From the NCBI RefSeq assembly GCF_900104175.1, contig NZ_FNIX01000003.1, positions 496,001 through 560,000 of the forward strand: 64,000 bases of DNA, read 5' to 3'. Below the pieces are notes generated by a model. That model worked only from the letters and a program-made list of their open reading frames with translations, was not told the DNA's origin and made no database searches. Position numbers and translations under genes: made by a program. The DNA is from Lentzea jiangxiensis. GTDB lineage: Bacteria; Actinomycetota; Actinomycetes; Mycobacteriales; Pseudonocardiaceae. Numbering within the stretch: the first letter of the stretch is position 1; every line of letters starts with the position of its first letter. Below are positions 44,505 to 54,550 of the stretch, in pieces.

Positions 44505-45176
44505 ATGCGCAGCTCACTGTTCAACCACGAGGAGCGGGCCGTCGAGCCCGGAAGCTTCCAACTGCAGAACGAACGCATGCTGAAGGTGGACCTCACCGGC
44601 AGCGGCGGCTTCTTCTTCGCCAAGCAGGGGTCGATGATCGCCTACCAGGGCGAGGTCGACTTCGCCTACGAGGGCGCCGGTGGTATCGGCAAGCTGTTCA
44701 AGAAGGCGTTCACCGGCGAGGGCATGTCGCTGATGAAGGTGTCGGGCAGCGGCGACGTGTTCCTCGCCCAGGACGCCGACGAGATCTTCGTGCTCCACCT
44801 GGAGGACGAGAGCGTCACCGTCAACGGCAAGAACGTGCTCGCCTTCGACAGCTCCCTCCGGTGGGACATCAACCGCACCGAGGGCGCGTCGATGCTCAGC
44901 GGCGGTCTGTTCAACACCACGTTCACGGGCACCGGGGCGCTGGCCGTGACCGCCTACGGCACGCCGGTCGTGCTGAACGTGGACGTGCCGACGTACGTCG
45001 ACATGCAGTCGGCCGTGCTGTGGTCGACCTCGCTGCAGTCGTCGATCCGCAAGACGGCCAAGCTCGGCGCGGTCATCGGCCGCGGCTCGGGTGAGGCGTA
45101 CCAGCTCGCGCTGCAGGGTCAGGGCATCGTCGTCGTGCAGGCGTCGGAAGGCCACCCGATGCCGACCGCGCAGTAG
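44505..45176 (+). CDS. AIM24-family protein
   Basis: Protein of 223 aa with the beta-rich AIM24/TRAP-like fold: MLKVDLTGSGGFFFAKQGSMIAYQGEV, FTGEGMSLMKVSGSGDVFLA, GLFNTTFTGTGALAVTAYG, and QGQGIVVVQASE at the end. Its cellular role in bacteria is unknown. ATG 44505 has no Shine-Dalgarno; CATGAT ends six bases upstream, in line with a leaderless message, though read-through from the DUF2867 gene seven bases away is also possible. Confidence 0.85.
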   Translation: MRSSLFNHEERAVEPGSFQLQNERMLKVDLTGSGGFFFAKQGSMIAYQGEVDFAYEGAGGIGKLFKKAFTGEGMSLMKVSGSGDVFLAQDADEIFVLHLEDESVTVNGKNVLAFDSSLRWDINRTEGASMLSGGLFNTTFTGTGALAVTAYGTPVVLNVDVPTYVDMQSAVLWSTSLQSSIRKTAKLGAVIGRGSGEAYQLALQGQGIVVVQASEGHPMPTAQ

Positions 45177-45180
45177 AACC

Positions 45181-45219
45181 CGGGGTTCCGGCTCGGGTCC
45201 CGAACCTGAGCCGGCCCCG
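45181..45219. terminator. Hairpin between AIM24 and glycoside hydrolase genes
   Basis: Arms 45181-45194 and 45208-45219 pair with a two-base bulge. It sits between convergent genes and can end both transcripts. Confidence 0.55.
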
Positions 45220-45222
45220 CGG

Positions 45223-47244
45223 TCACGACCCGCTGTAGGAGAGCCGGTCGAAGTTGACGGCGCCGGTGTCGCCCTGCTCGTAGGAGAACGTCACCACCGC
45301 GTCGCGGCCGTTCACCGGAACGCCGTCGAACGTCACCGTGCCCCAGGCGTCCCAGCTGTCGGAGACCTTCGGGAAGCTCACCTGTCGCACGACGCTCCCG
45401 TTGACCGACAACGTCATCGTGCGCGCATCGTTGTGGGCGTTCGCGTACCGCACCGTGACGGCGCCGGTGCCCTGTCCGGCGGACGCGCGGTGCACCGTGA
45501 ACGCCGACGAGGCGCCCTGTGCCCAGAGCCCGTCGACGAAAGCGCGGCCGGAGTAGCCGGTGTGGTTGACGTTCGTCTTGACGCCGCCGGTGTTCAGCGC
45601 GTCCTCGGCCTCCAGGTGAGCCGGTGCCGGACAGCCCGAGACCGTGCCCGCCGTGTCGGGGCAGCGGTCCCGCGCGTCGGCCACGCCGTCGCCGTCGCGG
45701 TCGCCGCCGGTCGCACCCGTCAGCGTGATCTCGACGGTGTGCGCGCCGGTCAGGGTCGCGGGGATCTCGGGGCGTGCCGGGCGGCCGTCGACCGTGACCG
45801 AGCGGATCGCCGTGCCCGCCCCGCGCAGGGAGATCGTCAGGTCGGCGTCGCGGTAGCGCAGGTTCCGCAGGGTGACGTCACCCCAGCCGGCGGGCAGGGT
45901 GGGCGCGAACGTCAGGCCCGCGTCGCCGTACCTCAGGCCGAACAGTCCGGTGTGGACCATGTCGAGGAACGCCGTGGCGGACCAGGTCTGGTCGGGTTCC
46001 GAACCCCAGTGGAACTTCACCGTGTCGCCCAGCCGCTGGTAGCCGCCGTCCACGACTCCCGTCGTGCCGTTGTAGATCTCCCAGAACCCGCTGTTGTTGT
46101 TCGCGAGCTTCGCGAGCCGCGCGGTCTCCGCCGCGAACTTCGCCTGGTCGCCCTGGCGTGCCAGCGCCTTGGCCCACAGGCCCTGCACGAGCGGCCAGAC
46201 GATCGCGTTGTGCCTGCCGGGCTGGGCTTCGGAGTAGCGGTCCCAGTGCGGGAACGTGTCGGGCATGCCCCACTTCATCCCGCGGGCGTTCGCGACGATC
46301 GACCGCGCCTGGGCCGGGTTCGCGACGCCGAAGAGGATCGCGAACGCGAGACCGGTGCCCTCCTGGTAGGCGCCGCGCGTGCCGTCGGCGAGCAGCTGGT
46401 AGTCGTACAGGCCCGTGGCCGGGTTCCAGAAGTGCCGGTTGATCGCGGCCTTGAGCGCGGCGGCCTTCGAGCGGTGGCCGGCGGCCTCCTGCGCCCGCCC
46501 CAGCCGTTCGGCCATGTTCGCCGCGTTGACGTAGGCGGCGTAGTAGACCTCGTTGGTGCTCAGGTACATCCCGCTCGCGATGCCCGGCCACGGCATGCTG
46601 CCGGTGCTGACCGACTCGGTCGCGTCGGCCGGCGGTGCGGGGTAGCCCGCGATGCCGTCGTTGAAGAACGACGCGCCGGTGAACAGCCCGTAGGTGGCGT
46701 TGAAGCCCGCGCTGCCGGCGTTCTCGCGGATCGTCAGGGTGTTCCTGGCGGTGTCGTAGGCGTTGCCGAGGAACTCGCGGTCGCCGGTGACGAGGTAGTG
46801 GTGCCACGCGGCGGTGAGCCAGACGACCTGGTCCCACTGCTGGTCGTCCTGCTGCACCCGCAGGGCTCCGGCGGAGTCCCGGTCGACCACGGCCCAGAGC
46901 GTGTTCTCCGCCAGGGCCGGGGACAGCTGGCTGGCCGCGTTCCAGCTGTTGATCGACGCGTCGCGCGTCCACGGCTGCTGGTAGCCGCCGCCCGCGCGGA
47001 CGAAGCCGACGGCCGGGTCCTGCAGACCGCTCCTGTTGTGGCGCGGGTCGTAGGCCAAGGTGTTGCGCCGCAACAGGTTGTCCAGCGCCGCCGCGTACGC
47101 GGTGCCGTACAGCGCCTGGCTGTCCGGGTTCGCGAACCGCAGCGACGGCGGCGTGGCGGCGGTCGCCGGTGAGGCACCCGAGAGCACACCGCACACCGTC
47201 ACCACGCTCAGAAGGACACGACCGATCCACCGCCGGGGACTCAT
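45223..47244 (-). CDS. Secreted (alpha/alpha)6-barrel glycoside hydrolase with TSP3-like linker and CBM35
   Basis: Protein of 673 aa. A Sec signal peptide (about 1-30, ending SGASPATAA) is followed by an (alpha/alpha)6-type catalytic region to about residue 450 (YQQPWTRDASINSWNAA, QWDQVVWLTAAWHHYL, SGMYLSTNEVYYAAY, AIVWPLVQGLWAKAL, WEIYNGTTGVVDGGY). Then comes a beta domain, a Ca-binding thrombospondin-type-3-like linker DRDGDGVADARDRCPD (about 513-540), and a C-terminal CBM35-like module (about 542-673). The catalytic family resembles six-hairpin glycosidases (GH63/GH78-like), but substrate is not clear. ATG 47244 follows GAGAGGTG. A LacI-type operator-like palindrome lies 56 bp upstream. 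Confidence 0.78.
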   Translation of the reverse strand: MSPRRWIGRVLLSVVTVCGVLSGASPATAATPPSLRFANPDSQALYGTAYAAALDNLLRRNTLAYDPRHNRSGLQDPAVGFVRAGGGYQQPWTRDASINSWNAASQLSPALAENTLWAVVDRDSAGALRVQQDDQQWDQVVWLTAAWHHYLVTGDREFLGNAYDTARNTLTIRENAGSAGFNATYGLFTGASFFNDGIAGYPAPPADATESVSTGSMPWPGIASGMYLSTNEVYYAAYVNAANMAERLGRAQEAAGHRSKAAALKAAINRHFWNPATGLYDYQLLADGTRGAYQEGTGLAFAILFGVANPAQARSIVANARGMKWGMPDTFPHWDRYSEAQPGRHNAIVWPLVQGLWAKALARQGDQAKFAAETARLAKLANNNSGFWEIYNGTTGVVDGGYQRLGDTVKFHWGSEPDQTWSATAFLDMVHTGLFGLRYGDAGLTFAPTLPAGWGDVTLRNLRYRDADLTISLRGAGTAIRSVTVDGRPARPEIPATLTGAHTVEITLTGATGGDRDGDGVADARDRCPDTAGTVSGCPAPAHLEAEDALNTGGVKTNVNHTGYSGRAFVDGLWAQGASSAFTVHRASAGQGTGAVTVRYANAHNDARTMTLSVNGSVVRQVSFPKVSDSWDAWGTVTFDGVPVNGRDAVVTFSYEQGDTGAVNFDRLSYSGS

Positions 47245-47299
47245 TCCGTGCACCTCTCCCGGCCCCGGGACCGACCCGCGGCCGAAGGGCAGTGGACCA

Positions 47300-47313
47300 T
47301 GCAACCGCTCTCA
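47300..47313 (-). promoter_or_regulatory. Possible LacI-family operator
   Basis: TGAGAGCGGTTGCA on the minus strand, a degenerate version of the TGAGAGCGCTCTCA-type palindromes that LacI regulators use before actinobacterial glycosidase genes. The rest of the 248-bp gap (47245-47492) shows no gene. Confidence 0.35.
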
Positions 47314-47492
47314 CGGAGAGTGCCGGGACGATTCCTGTCCGCTTGTGTCACACCTCGCTGCGGCCTCTCGTCCGGGAGGACGCCCGGCACTGCGCCAGAG
47401 CGGCGATGACCTCCTCGGCCGCGGGGCCGCTCGACGCGGGGTTCCGTCCGGTGCAGGGGGTGCCGTCGCGGCGCCGTTCCCGGGTCCGCGGC

Positions 47493-48386
47493 TCAGCCGA
47501 GCAGCGCGCGGGCCACGGCTCGTCCGGAGAGCCAGGCGGTCTGCACGCGCGGACGGCCGAACGCGTCACCGCAGAGCCACACCCGGCCGTCGGTCGCGTA
47601 CGGCGAGGCGTCACCCACCTCGGGCTGGGCGTAGGTCCAGCGGTGCACCTCGATCCGCGGTGAGGCGCTGAGTCCGAGCAGATCGCCGACGGCCCCGGCC
47701 AGGACCGGACCGGCGGCAGCGGGGTCGTCCAGGTGCGCGGCGGCCAGTCTCGCGGTGGAGTGGGCGACCAGGACCGGGGCGCCGTCGCCGCGGCGGTCAC
47801 CGTCGTCGCAGACGGTGGCCAGGACGGGGTGGTCGTTGACGAACGCCCCGGGCAGTGATGCCCACGAGCGGTCCGGGTAGGTCAAGACGGCGGCGATCAC
47901 CGGCCGCCAGGTCTGGCGGGACGCGGCCGAGGCGATCGCGGGTGGCGGGGACAACCGCAGGGCCTGCGGGCCCGGCATGGCGAGCACCACCGCGTCCGCG
48001 TCCTCCGGCACGGAGTCCACCCGCGTGGACAACCGGACGTCGAGCCCGCGGGCGAGGTCGACCGCCAGGCCGCGCAGCCCACCCGCGGCGGCCCACCGGA
48101 CCGGTCCCCGCGCGTCCCGGCCTTCCGGGAACACCTTGAACGTGTCGGTCCAGGGCCGGGCGAGGTCCCGTGCGCGCCAGGACTCGACCTGCTCGGCGAA
48201 ATCCACGTCGTCGGCGACGAAGTAGGCCGCACCGATGTCCGCGTACCGGCCGCCGACCCGCTTGCCGGCCATCCGCCCGCCCACGACCCGGCCTCGTTCG
48301 ACGACACGCACCCGCGCACCACCGTCCGCCAACGCGCGTGCGCACGAGAGCCCGGCGATTCCCGCACCGACCACGACAACGTCCAC
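47493..48386 (-). CDS. Renalase-like FAD-dependent amine oxidase family protein
   Basis: Protein of 297 aa. The dinucleotide-binding motif VVVVGAGIAGLSCARALADGG and the GG-doublet follow-on VVGGRMAGKRVGG are at the N-terminus; the C-terminus VWLCGDAFGRPRVQTAWLSGRAVA closes the FAD site. The short length and AYFVADDVDF segment fit the renalase-like (NADH-oxidising) branch rather than large amine oxidases. GTG 48386 is preferred because TAGGGT lies seven bases upstream (leaderless type) with no Shine-Dalgarno; GTG 48395 is an alternative. Confidence 0.8.
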   Translation of the reverse strand: MDVVVVGAGIAGLSCARALADGGARVRVVERGRVVGGRMAGKRVGGRYADIGAAYFVADDVDFAEQVESWRARDLARPWTDTFKVFPEGRDARGPVRWAAAGGLRGLAVDLARGLDVRLSTRVDSVPEDADAVVLAMPGPQALRLSPPPAIASAASRQTWRPVIAAVLTYPDRSWASLPGAFVNDHPVLATVCDDGDRRGDGAPVLVAHSTARLAAAHLDDPAAAGPVLAGAVGDLLGLSASPRIEVHRWTYAQPEVGDASPYATDGRVWLCGDAFGRPRVQTAWLSGRAVARALLG

Positions 48387-48484
48387 ACAGGTCACCCTAG
48401 GCGTCGACCGCACCGGCCACACGTCCGCACGACCGCGCCGGACTCGTCGTCCAGGCAGGCCGCGAACGGCCTCGCCCGGCGCGC

Positions 48485-48973
48485 CTACCCGGCCGACACC
48501 GGCCCGGAGTCCTGGCGGTCCTCGCCGAACCGCCCGTCGAACTCCCCGCTGGGCAGGCTCTGCGTCGAGTTGTGCTCGCGCACGATCCGCCACCCGTCCG
48601 GCGTGCGGCGCCAGACCAGCGAGGTCGTGGTGCGGATGTCCGTCACGCCGTCGGGGGTGGCGATCCGCGCCACGAACCGCAGGGTGGACGCCGCGAGGTC
48701 ACCGGAGACGAGGACGTGCGGGCCGTCGTCGACCGCGTGGTGGGCGGAGATCATCTCTTGGAAAGCCGGAGTCCAGATCTCGCCGTACGCGGCGGCCGAC
48801 GTCGCCACGCGGTGCTCGGGGTCGAAGTCGTCGTAGAGGCGGACGTCCGGGGAGCCGAAGTCGTAGAACTCGCCGAAGACCCGCCGGAAGTCGAAGGGCT
48901 CGTCCCCTTCGCGGCGGTCCCAGCCGAACACCCAGCGCTCGTGCAGGTCCGCGATCACCCGTTCGTCGTTCAT
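48485..48973 (-). CDS. SnoaL/NTF2-like protein
   Basis: Protein of 162 aa with an NTF2-like alpha+beta cone: a helical start VIADLHERWVFGWDRREG, FYDFGSPDVRLYDDFDPEHRVA, and the last strands VARIATPDGVTDIRTTTSLVWRRTPDGWRIVREH. Such proteins are isomerases, hydrolases or simple binders, so function stays open. ATG 48973 has TAGCGT seven bases upstream and no ribosome site, another leaderless case. Confidence 0.75.
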   Translation of the reverse strand: MNDERVIADLHERWVFGWDRREGDEPFDFRRVFGEFYDFGSPDVRLYDDFDPEHRVATSAAAYGEIWTPAFQEMISAHHAVDDGPHVLVSGDLAASTLRFVARIATPDGVTDIRTTTSLVWRRTPDGWRIVREHNSTQSLPSGEFDGRFGEDRQDSGPVSAG

Positions 48974-49083
48974 GATCTCGACGCTAGGGCCGCCGGCGTC
49001 CTCCCGGGAGGGTGCGTCACACCCACCCACGACCGCGGGAGGACCGGCGTGTTCGCCGGTCCTCCCACGATGCCGCGCGATGG

Positions 49084-50142
49084 TCAGATCTTGCCCGCCG
49101 CCACGTCGGCGAGGGTCACGCGGGACGACCTGTAGGTGACGATCGCGTGCTTCGACGGGGTCTTCGAGTCCTTCGCCGGGAAGATCTCGTTGCTGATGGG
49201 CAGACCGTTGTCGAAGTCCAGGGTCAGCACCGTCGAGGCGTCACCGCCCAGGATGTCGGGGCTCGCGCTGAGGTTCAGCACGCGCTTGCCCCCGGCCTCG
49301 GCCTCGGCGACGGTCACCTCCTTGATGGTGGCGAGCAGCTTCAGCACACCGGCGCGGACGTCGGTGTTGGCGGCACCGACGAACAGCGCGTACGTGCTGT
49401 TGCTCCACAGGTGGTTGTTGATGAGGTTCTCGAGCTCCTTGCCCGTCGGCCGCGGCCGCGGGGCGGGGACCTGCTTGCCGATCTTGCGGAACTCCTCCGC
49501 CATCTCGGCCTGGGCGTCCGCCCACGCCTTGTCCGCCTCGGCGGGGCTCAGGCCGAGTCCCAGGGCGTTGCCGGCGGGGGTGACCATAGCGGTCCTGGCC
49601 TTCTCCACGTCGCCGTCGGCGGCCAGGCGGGCCGCCGCCATCACCTTGGCGTCGAACGGCATGGCCTGGTCGTCGTTCTTGGCCACCGAGCTCGCCAGCG
49701 TCTTCGGCGAGTCGCCCTTGAAGATCTGGCCGCGGTCGCTGTAGACGGTGTAGTAGACGTACGGCGTGCCGTCGGGCGCGGGTTTCGTGCCGATGATCAG
49801 CGACGCGTCGCCCGGCAGCGTCCCCGCGGCCTTGACCTCGGAGGCGAGCTTCACCAGCGGCGACTCGACCACCGCCTGCGGCGCGGCCTCGGACCGGCCC
49901 GCGTCGGAAGGCCCGGCCGGGGTGGTGCCGCTCGTCGTCGCCATCACGACGGCCACCGCGACGGCGGCCGCGCCCACGGCGGCGGCGCTCACCTTGGGCC
50001 AGGACATCCACCGCTTGGGGCGCACGACCGTGCTCCCGGGTTCCGCCATCGCCGCCTGCAGTGCCGTGCGAGCACGGTCGTAGGCCTCGGCGTCGGGGGA
50101 CGGGACGTCACGCAGCTTCTTCATCAGATCCATCTCATCCAT
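49084..50142 (-). CDS. CU044_5270-type membrane protein (sigma-factor partner)
   Basis: Protein of 352 aa. A cytosolic N-terminus (DEMDLMKKLRDVPSPDAEAY) leads into one transmembrane helix at about 48-70 (VSAAAVGAAAVAVAVVMATT) and an extracellular domain of about 280 residues. The layout is the one described for CU044_5270-type proteins that follow ECF sigma genes; the N-terminal segment may bind the sigma factor. It starts 11 bp after the sigma stop. Function as anti-sigma factor or sensor is inferred from neighbourhood. Confidence 0.75.
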   Translation of the reverse strand: MDEMDLMKKLRDVPSPDAEAYDRARTALQAAMAEPGSTVVRPKRWMSWPKVSAAAVGAAAVAVAVVMATTSGTTPAGPSDAGRSEAAPQAVVESPLVKLASEVKAAGTLPGDASLIIGTKPAPDGTPYVYYTVYSDRGQIFKGDSPKTLASSVAKNDDQAMPFDAKVMAAARLAADGDVEKARTAMVTPAGNALGLGLSPAEADKAWADAQAEMAEEFRKIGKQVPAPRPRPTGKELENLINNHLWSNSTYALFVGAANTDVRAGVLKLLATIKEVTVAEAEAGGKRVLNLSASPDILGGDASTVLTLDFDNGLPISNEIFPAKDSKTPSKHAIVTYRSSRVTLADVAAGKI

Positions 50143-50153
50143 GGGGTGTCTTC

Positions 50154-50708
50154 TCACGTTGTCGGGACTTGCAGCAGCGCGGCCACCTCGGGGGCCTCTC
50201 GCAACGCTTTGCGCGCTTGGTGCAGCAGCCGGCGCGCCGTGCCGGCCGGGATGTCGAGCACCCGGCCCGCCTCCGCGACGGTCAGGTCCTCCCAGGCGAC
50301 CAGGCCGAGCACCTCCCGTTCCTCCGGTTTGAGCCGGTCCAGTGCCGTGCGCAGCAACGCCTGCGCGTCCACGCGGGCATCGACCGCCGGCCACGGGTCC
50401 CAGTCGCTCACCACGCGGGTGAGGTCCGCCGCCGGCTCCTCGGCTGGCTCGGACCGCCAATACCGCCGCACCCTGTTGAGCGCGACTCCGTAGAGCCAAG
50501 GCCTGGCTTCGGGAAATGACCGGTCGTACGTCGCACGGGACTCGTAGGCGGCCACCCACACGTCGCCGAGCACGTCCTCGGCGGCCTGCCGCCCCACTCT
50601 GCGCGCGAGGTAGTTCCCGATCGCGGTCTCGTGGCGGCTGATCACTTCCACGAAGGCGCCGGTGTCTCCGCGCAGTGATCTGCCGATCAGTTCCGCGTCT
50701 GACGACAT
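50154..50708 (-). CDS. ECF RNA polymerase sigma factor
   Basis: Protein of 184 aa. Region 2 reads VISRHETAIGNYLARRVG, AEDVLGDVWVAAYE and PWLYGVALNRVRRYWR; region 4 reads RLKPEEREVLGLVAWEDLTVAEAGRVLDIPAGTARRLLHQARKAL. GAGGAG lies upstream of ATG 50708. It forms an operon with the membrane protein that follows. It is divergent from the DHFR-like gene; a 224-bp gap lies between them with no clear ECF-type promoter. Confidence 0.9.
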   Translation of the reverse strand: MSSDAELIGRSLRGDTGAFVEVISRHETAIGNYLARRVGRQAAEDVLGDVWVAAYESRATYDRSFPEARPWLYGVALNRVRRYWRSEPAEEPAADLTRVVSDWDPWPAVDARVDAQALLRTALDRLKPEEREVLGLVAWEDLTVAEAGRVLDIPAGTARRLLHQARKALREAPEVAALLQVPTT

Positions 50709-50932
50709 GAAGCTCCTCGGGTTTCGCTTCGCCCTTGCACCCCGTCTTTGCCAACGCGCGCCGAAACCGTTCAGGTTGCTCCCCCGAGTCGCCGAAGCAG
50801 CTGGTCAGCGCGGTCTCACGTCCGACCGCGCGGCAGCGGTGCGGCTGCGGGGGCATGCTCTTGCGGCCGGGACCGATGAATTCGTGCGGCCACCGCGGTC
50901 AACCTGCCGACCAGGAACGGAAAGGAAGCTCC

Positions 50933-51577
50933 ATGACCCAGCTGGTGAAGGTGCAGAACTTCGTCGTGTCGCGGGACGGGTTCGGCGCGGGAGAGGACCA
51001 GACCCTCGACAGGCCGTTCGGCCACGCCGATCCGGGCGCCATGTTCGCGTGGGCGGGCGCCACGGCGAGCTGGCCCAACCGCACCGACCCCGGCGGCACC
51101 CGCGGCCTCGACGACTACCTGACCCGCGACTTCGCGAACAACATCGGCGCGGAGATCATGGGCGCCCACAAGTTCAGCCCGCACCGCGGCCCGTGGGAGA
51201 ACCACGACTGGCAGGGCTGGTGGGGCGACGAACCGCCGTTCCACACGCCGGTCTTCGTCCTGACCCACCACGTGCGGCCGTCGTTCACCCTCTCCGACAC
51301 GACCTTCCACTTCGTCGGCGGCGACCCGGCCGACGTCCTGCGTCAGGCGAAGGAAGCCGCGCGGGGCAAGGACGTCCGGATCGGCGGCGGCGCCACGACC
51401 ATCCGCTCGTTCCTCGACGCCGACCTGATCGACACGCTGCACGTCGCGGTGTCGCCGGTCGAGCTCGGGCACGGCGTGCCGTTGTGGAAGTCGCCGGACG
51501 AGCTGCTCGACCGGTTCCACGTGGACGTCGTGCCGAGCTCGAGCGGGGTGACGCACCACCTGTTCTGGCGCAAGTGA
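50933..51577 (+). CDS. Dihydrofolate-reductase-like (RibD C-terminal fold) protein
   Basis: Protein of 214 aa. VQNFVVSRDGFGAGEDQTLDRPFG, IMGAHKFSPHRGPW, PVFVLTHHVRPSF, KDVRIGGGATTIRSFLDADLIDTLHVAVSPV and LGHGVPLW mark the DHFR/RibD-C family found in many actinobacteria, NADPH-dependent reductases of unknown substrate. AGGA precedes ATG 50933. Stand-alone gene convergent with the LysR gene. Confidence 0.88.
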   Translation: MTQLVKVQNFVVSRDGFGAGEDQTLDRPFGHADPGAMFAWAGATASWPNRTDPGGTRGLDDYLTRDFANNIGAEIMGAHKFSPHRGPWENHDWQGWWGDEPPFHTPVFVLTHHVRPSFTLSDTTFHFVGGDPADVLRQAKEAARGKDVRIGGGATTIRSFLDADLIDTLHVAVSPVELGHGVPLWKSPDELLDRFHVDVVPSSSGVTHHLFWRK

Positions 51578-51610
51578 CGTGTGCGGCGCCGGGCCTCCCG
51601 GCGCCGCGGT

Positions 51611-52495
51611 TCAGCGCCGTGTCACCCGCTCCAGCAGCCCGAGCGCCCTGGCGAGCACCGGTGAGTCGTCGTCGGCGCGCACAGCGGCCATCAGATCGAC
51701 GCCCTGGTTCCCCGCCAGCGGCCGGTAGGTCGTCCCCGGCACCCCGAGCTCCGCCACGGGCCGCGGGACCACCGCCACCCCCAGCCCCGAAGCCACGAAC
51801 GTGACCAGCGTCGAGGTCTCCGCGACCTCGTGCCGGATGCGCGCCTCGAACCCCGCCGAGCGGCACAGGTCCGTGACGATGCCGTGCATGACGGACCGGC
51901 CGCGGGAGGCGTGCACGATCAGGTCCTGGTCGCGCAGGTCCCCGACCCCCAGGCGCTTGCGGCGGGCCAGCGGGTGGCCTTCGGGCAGCGCGACGATCAG
52001 CTGGTCGCGGCGGACCGTGGTCACCTTCAGCGCGGAGTGCTCGACGGGTGGGCGCAGCAGGGCGAGGTCGATGCGGCGGCCGAGCAGGGAGTCGAGCTGG
52101 TCCGGGGCGAGCATCTCGCCCCGGAACGTGAAGTCGACGGCCGGCAGCTCCTCGCGCAGGGCCCGGGCGAAGGCGGGCAGCAGGCTGTAGGTGGCGGAGC
52201 CGACGCAGCCCACGACGAGGCGGCCCTGCAGTCCCTTGGCCACGCGCTGGGCTTCGGCGGCCGCGTCGTCCACGGCGGTGAGCACGGCTCGCGCCCGTTC
52301 GAGGTACACCGCGCCGGCTCCGGTCAGCTCCACCTTGCGGGTCGTGCGGTGCAGGAGCGTGACCCCGAGCTCGGTCTCCAGCTGCTGGATCTGCTGCGAC
52401 AGCGGTGGTTGCGCCATGTTCAGGCGTTCGGCGGCGCGCCCGAAGTGCCGTTCCTCGGCGACCGCGACGAAGTAGCGCAGGTGACGGAGCTCCAC
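51611..52495 (-). CDS. LysR-family regulator of the adjacent beta-ketoadipate genes
   Basis: Protein of 294 aa. The HTH (LRHLRYFVAVAEERHFGRAA, LNMAQPPLSQQIQQLE) is of the CatR/BenM/PcaQ branch, which recognises aromatic catabolites; effector domain follows with LVVGCVGSATYSLLP and VASGLGVAVVPRPV. It diverges from pcaF across 79 bp with an inverted repeat, the standard arrangement for LysR control of this pathway. Confidence 0.88.
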   Translation of the reverse strand: MELRHLRYFVAVAEERHFGRAAERLNMAQPPLSQQIQQLETELGVTLLHRTTRKVELTGAGAVYLERARAVLTAVDDAAAEAQRVAKGLQGRLVVGCVGSATYSLLPAFARALREELPAVDFTFRGEMLAPDQLDSLLGRRIDLALLRPPVEHSALKVTTVRRDQLIVALPEGHPLARRKRLGVGDLRDQDLIVHASRGRSVMHGIVTDLCRSAGFEARIRHEVAETSTLVTFVASGLGVAVVPRPVAELGVPGTTYRPLAGNQGVDLMAAVRADDDSPVLARALGLLERVTRR

Positions 52496-52501
52496 GGGAT
52501 T

Positions 52502-52549
52502 GATATTCTCAGAGTCTCACCGGGCACGAAATGAGTATTTCTGAATATC
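52502..52549. promoter_or_regulatory. LysR operator between lysR and pcaF
   Basis: GATATTCTCAGA (52502-52513) pairs with TCTGAATATC (52540-52549), an imperfect inverted repeat in AT-rich sequence. The right half overlaps the expected -35 of pcaF, whose -10 is TAGCGT at 52562-52567. Confidence 0.5.
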
Positions 52550-52574
52550 GCCGCAGGGGCCTAGCGTCGAGGCC

Positions 52575-53788
<1,214 letters not shown>

Positions 53789-53789
<1 letters not shown>

Positions 53790-54550
53790 TGGGCGTCGAG
53801 GTCCACCACGTCGTCAGCGGGAGGCGGGACGGCCCTGTCGTCGTGCTGTCCGGGTCGCTCGGGTCGGCGCTGGAGATGTGGGACGCCACCGTTCCCGCGC
53901 TCGAGGAGCACTTCCGCGTCGTCCGCTACGACACCCGAGGTCACGGCCGCTCCCCCGTCGTCCCCGGCGCCTGCACCCTCGACGACCTGGCCGACGACCT
54001 CGTCGGGCTGCTCGACCGGCTCAGCGCGCCGAAGGCCCACCTGGTCGGGCTGTCGCTCGGGGGCATGACGGCGCTGCGCGTGGCCGCCCGCGACCCCGAG
54101 CGCGTCGACCGGCTCGCGGTCCTGTGCACGAGCGCCTGCCTCGGGCCCGCGTCGACCTGGACCGACCGCGCCGCGCTCGTCCGCGCGGAGGGGACGCGGG
54201 CGGTGGCGAGATCCGTCGTCCAGCGCTGGTTCACCCCGGCGCACCGGGACCGCGCGCCGTGGGAGGCGATGGTGGCCGCCACTCCCGCCGAGGGGTACGC
54301 GAGTTGCTGCGAGGCGATCGCCGGCATGGATCAGCGCGCCGGCCTGCACGAGATCACCGCGCCGACCCTCGCGATCGCGGGGGCCGACGACCCGGCGACG
54401 CCACCCCGCCACCTCGAGGAGATCGCCACGTCCGTCCGGGACGGACAGCTCCTCGTCGTGCCGGGAGCCGCGCACCTCGCCAACGTCGAACAGCCGGGCG
54501 TCGTCACGGCCGCGCTCGTCGACCACCTCACGGGGGAGAACCGCTCATGA
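53789..54550 (+). CDS. pcaD: Alpha/beta hydrolase, 3-oxoadipate enol-lactonase-like
   Basis: Protein of 253 aa. Nucleophile Ser in GLSLGGMTALRVA, acid Asp in IAGADDPATPP and His in PGAAHLANVEQP form the triad; the N-terminus VVLSGSLGSALEMWD and YDTRGHGRS are typical of PcaD, which hydrolyses beta-ketoadipate enol-lactone. ATG 53789 shares one base with the thiolase stop (TGATG). The stop overlaps the next start (ATGA). Confidence 0.85.
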
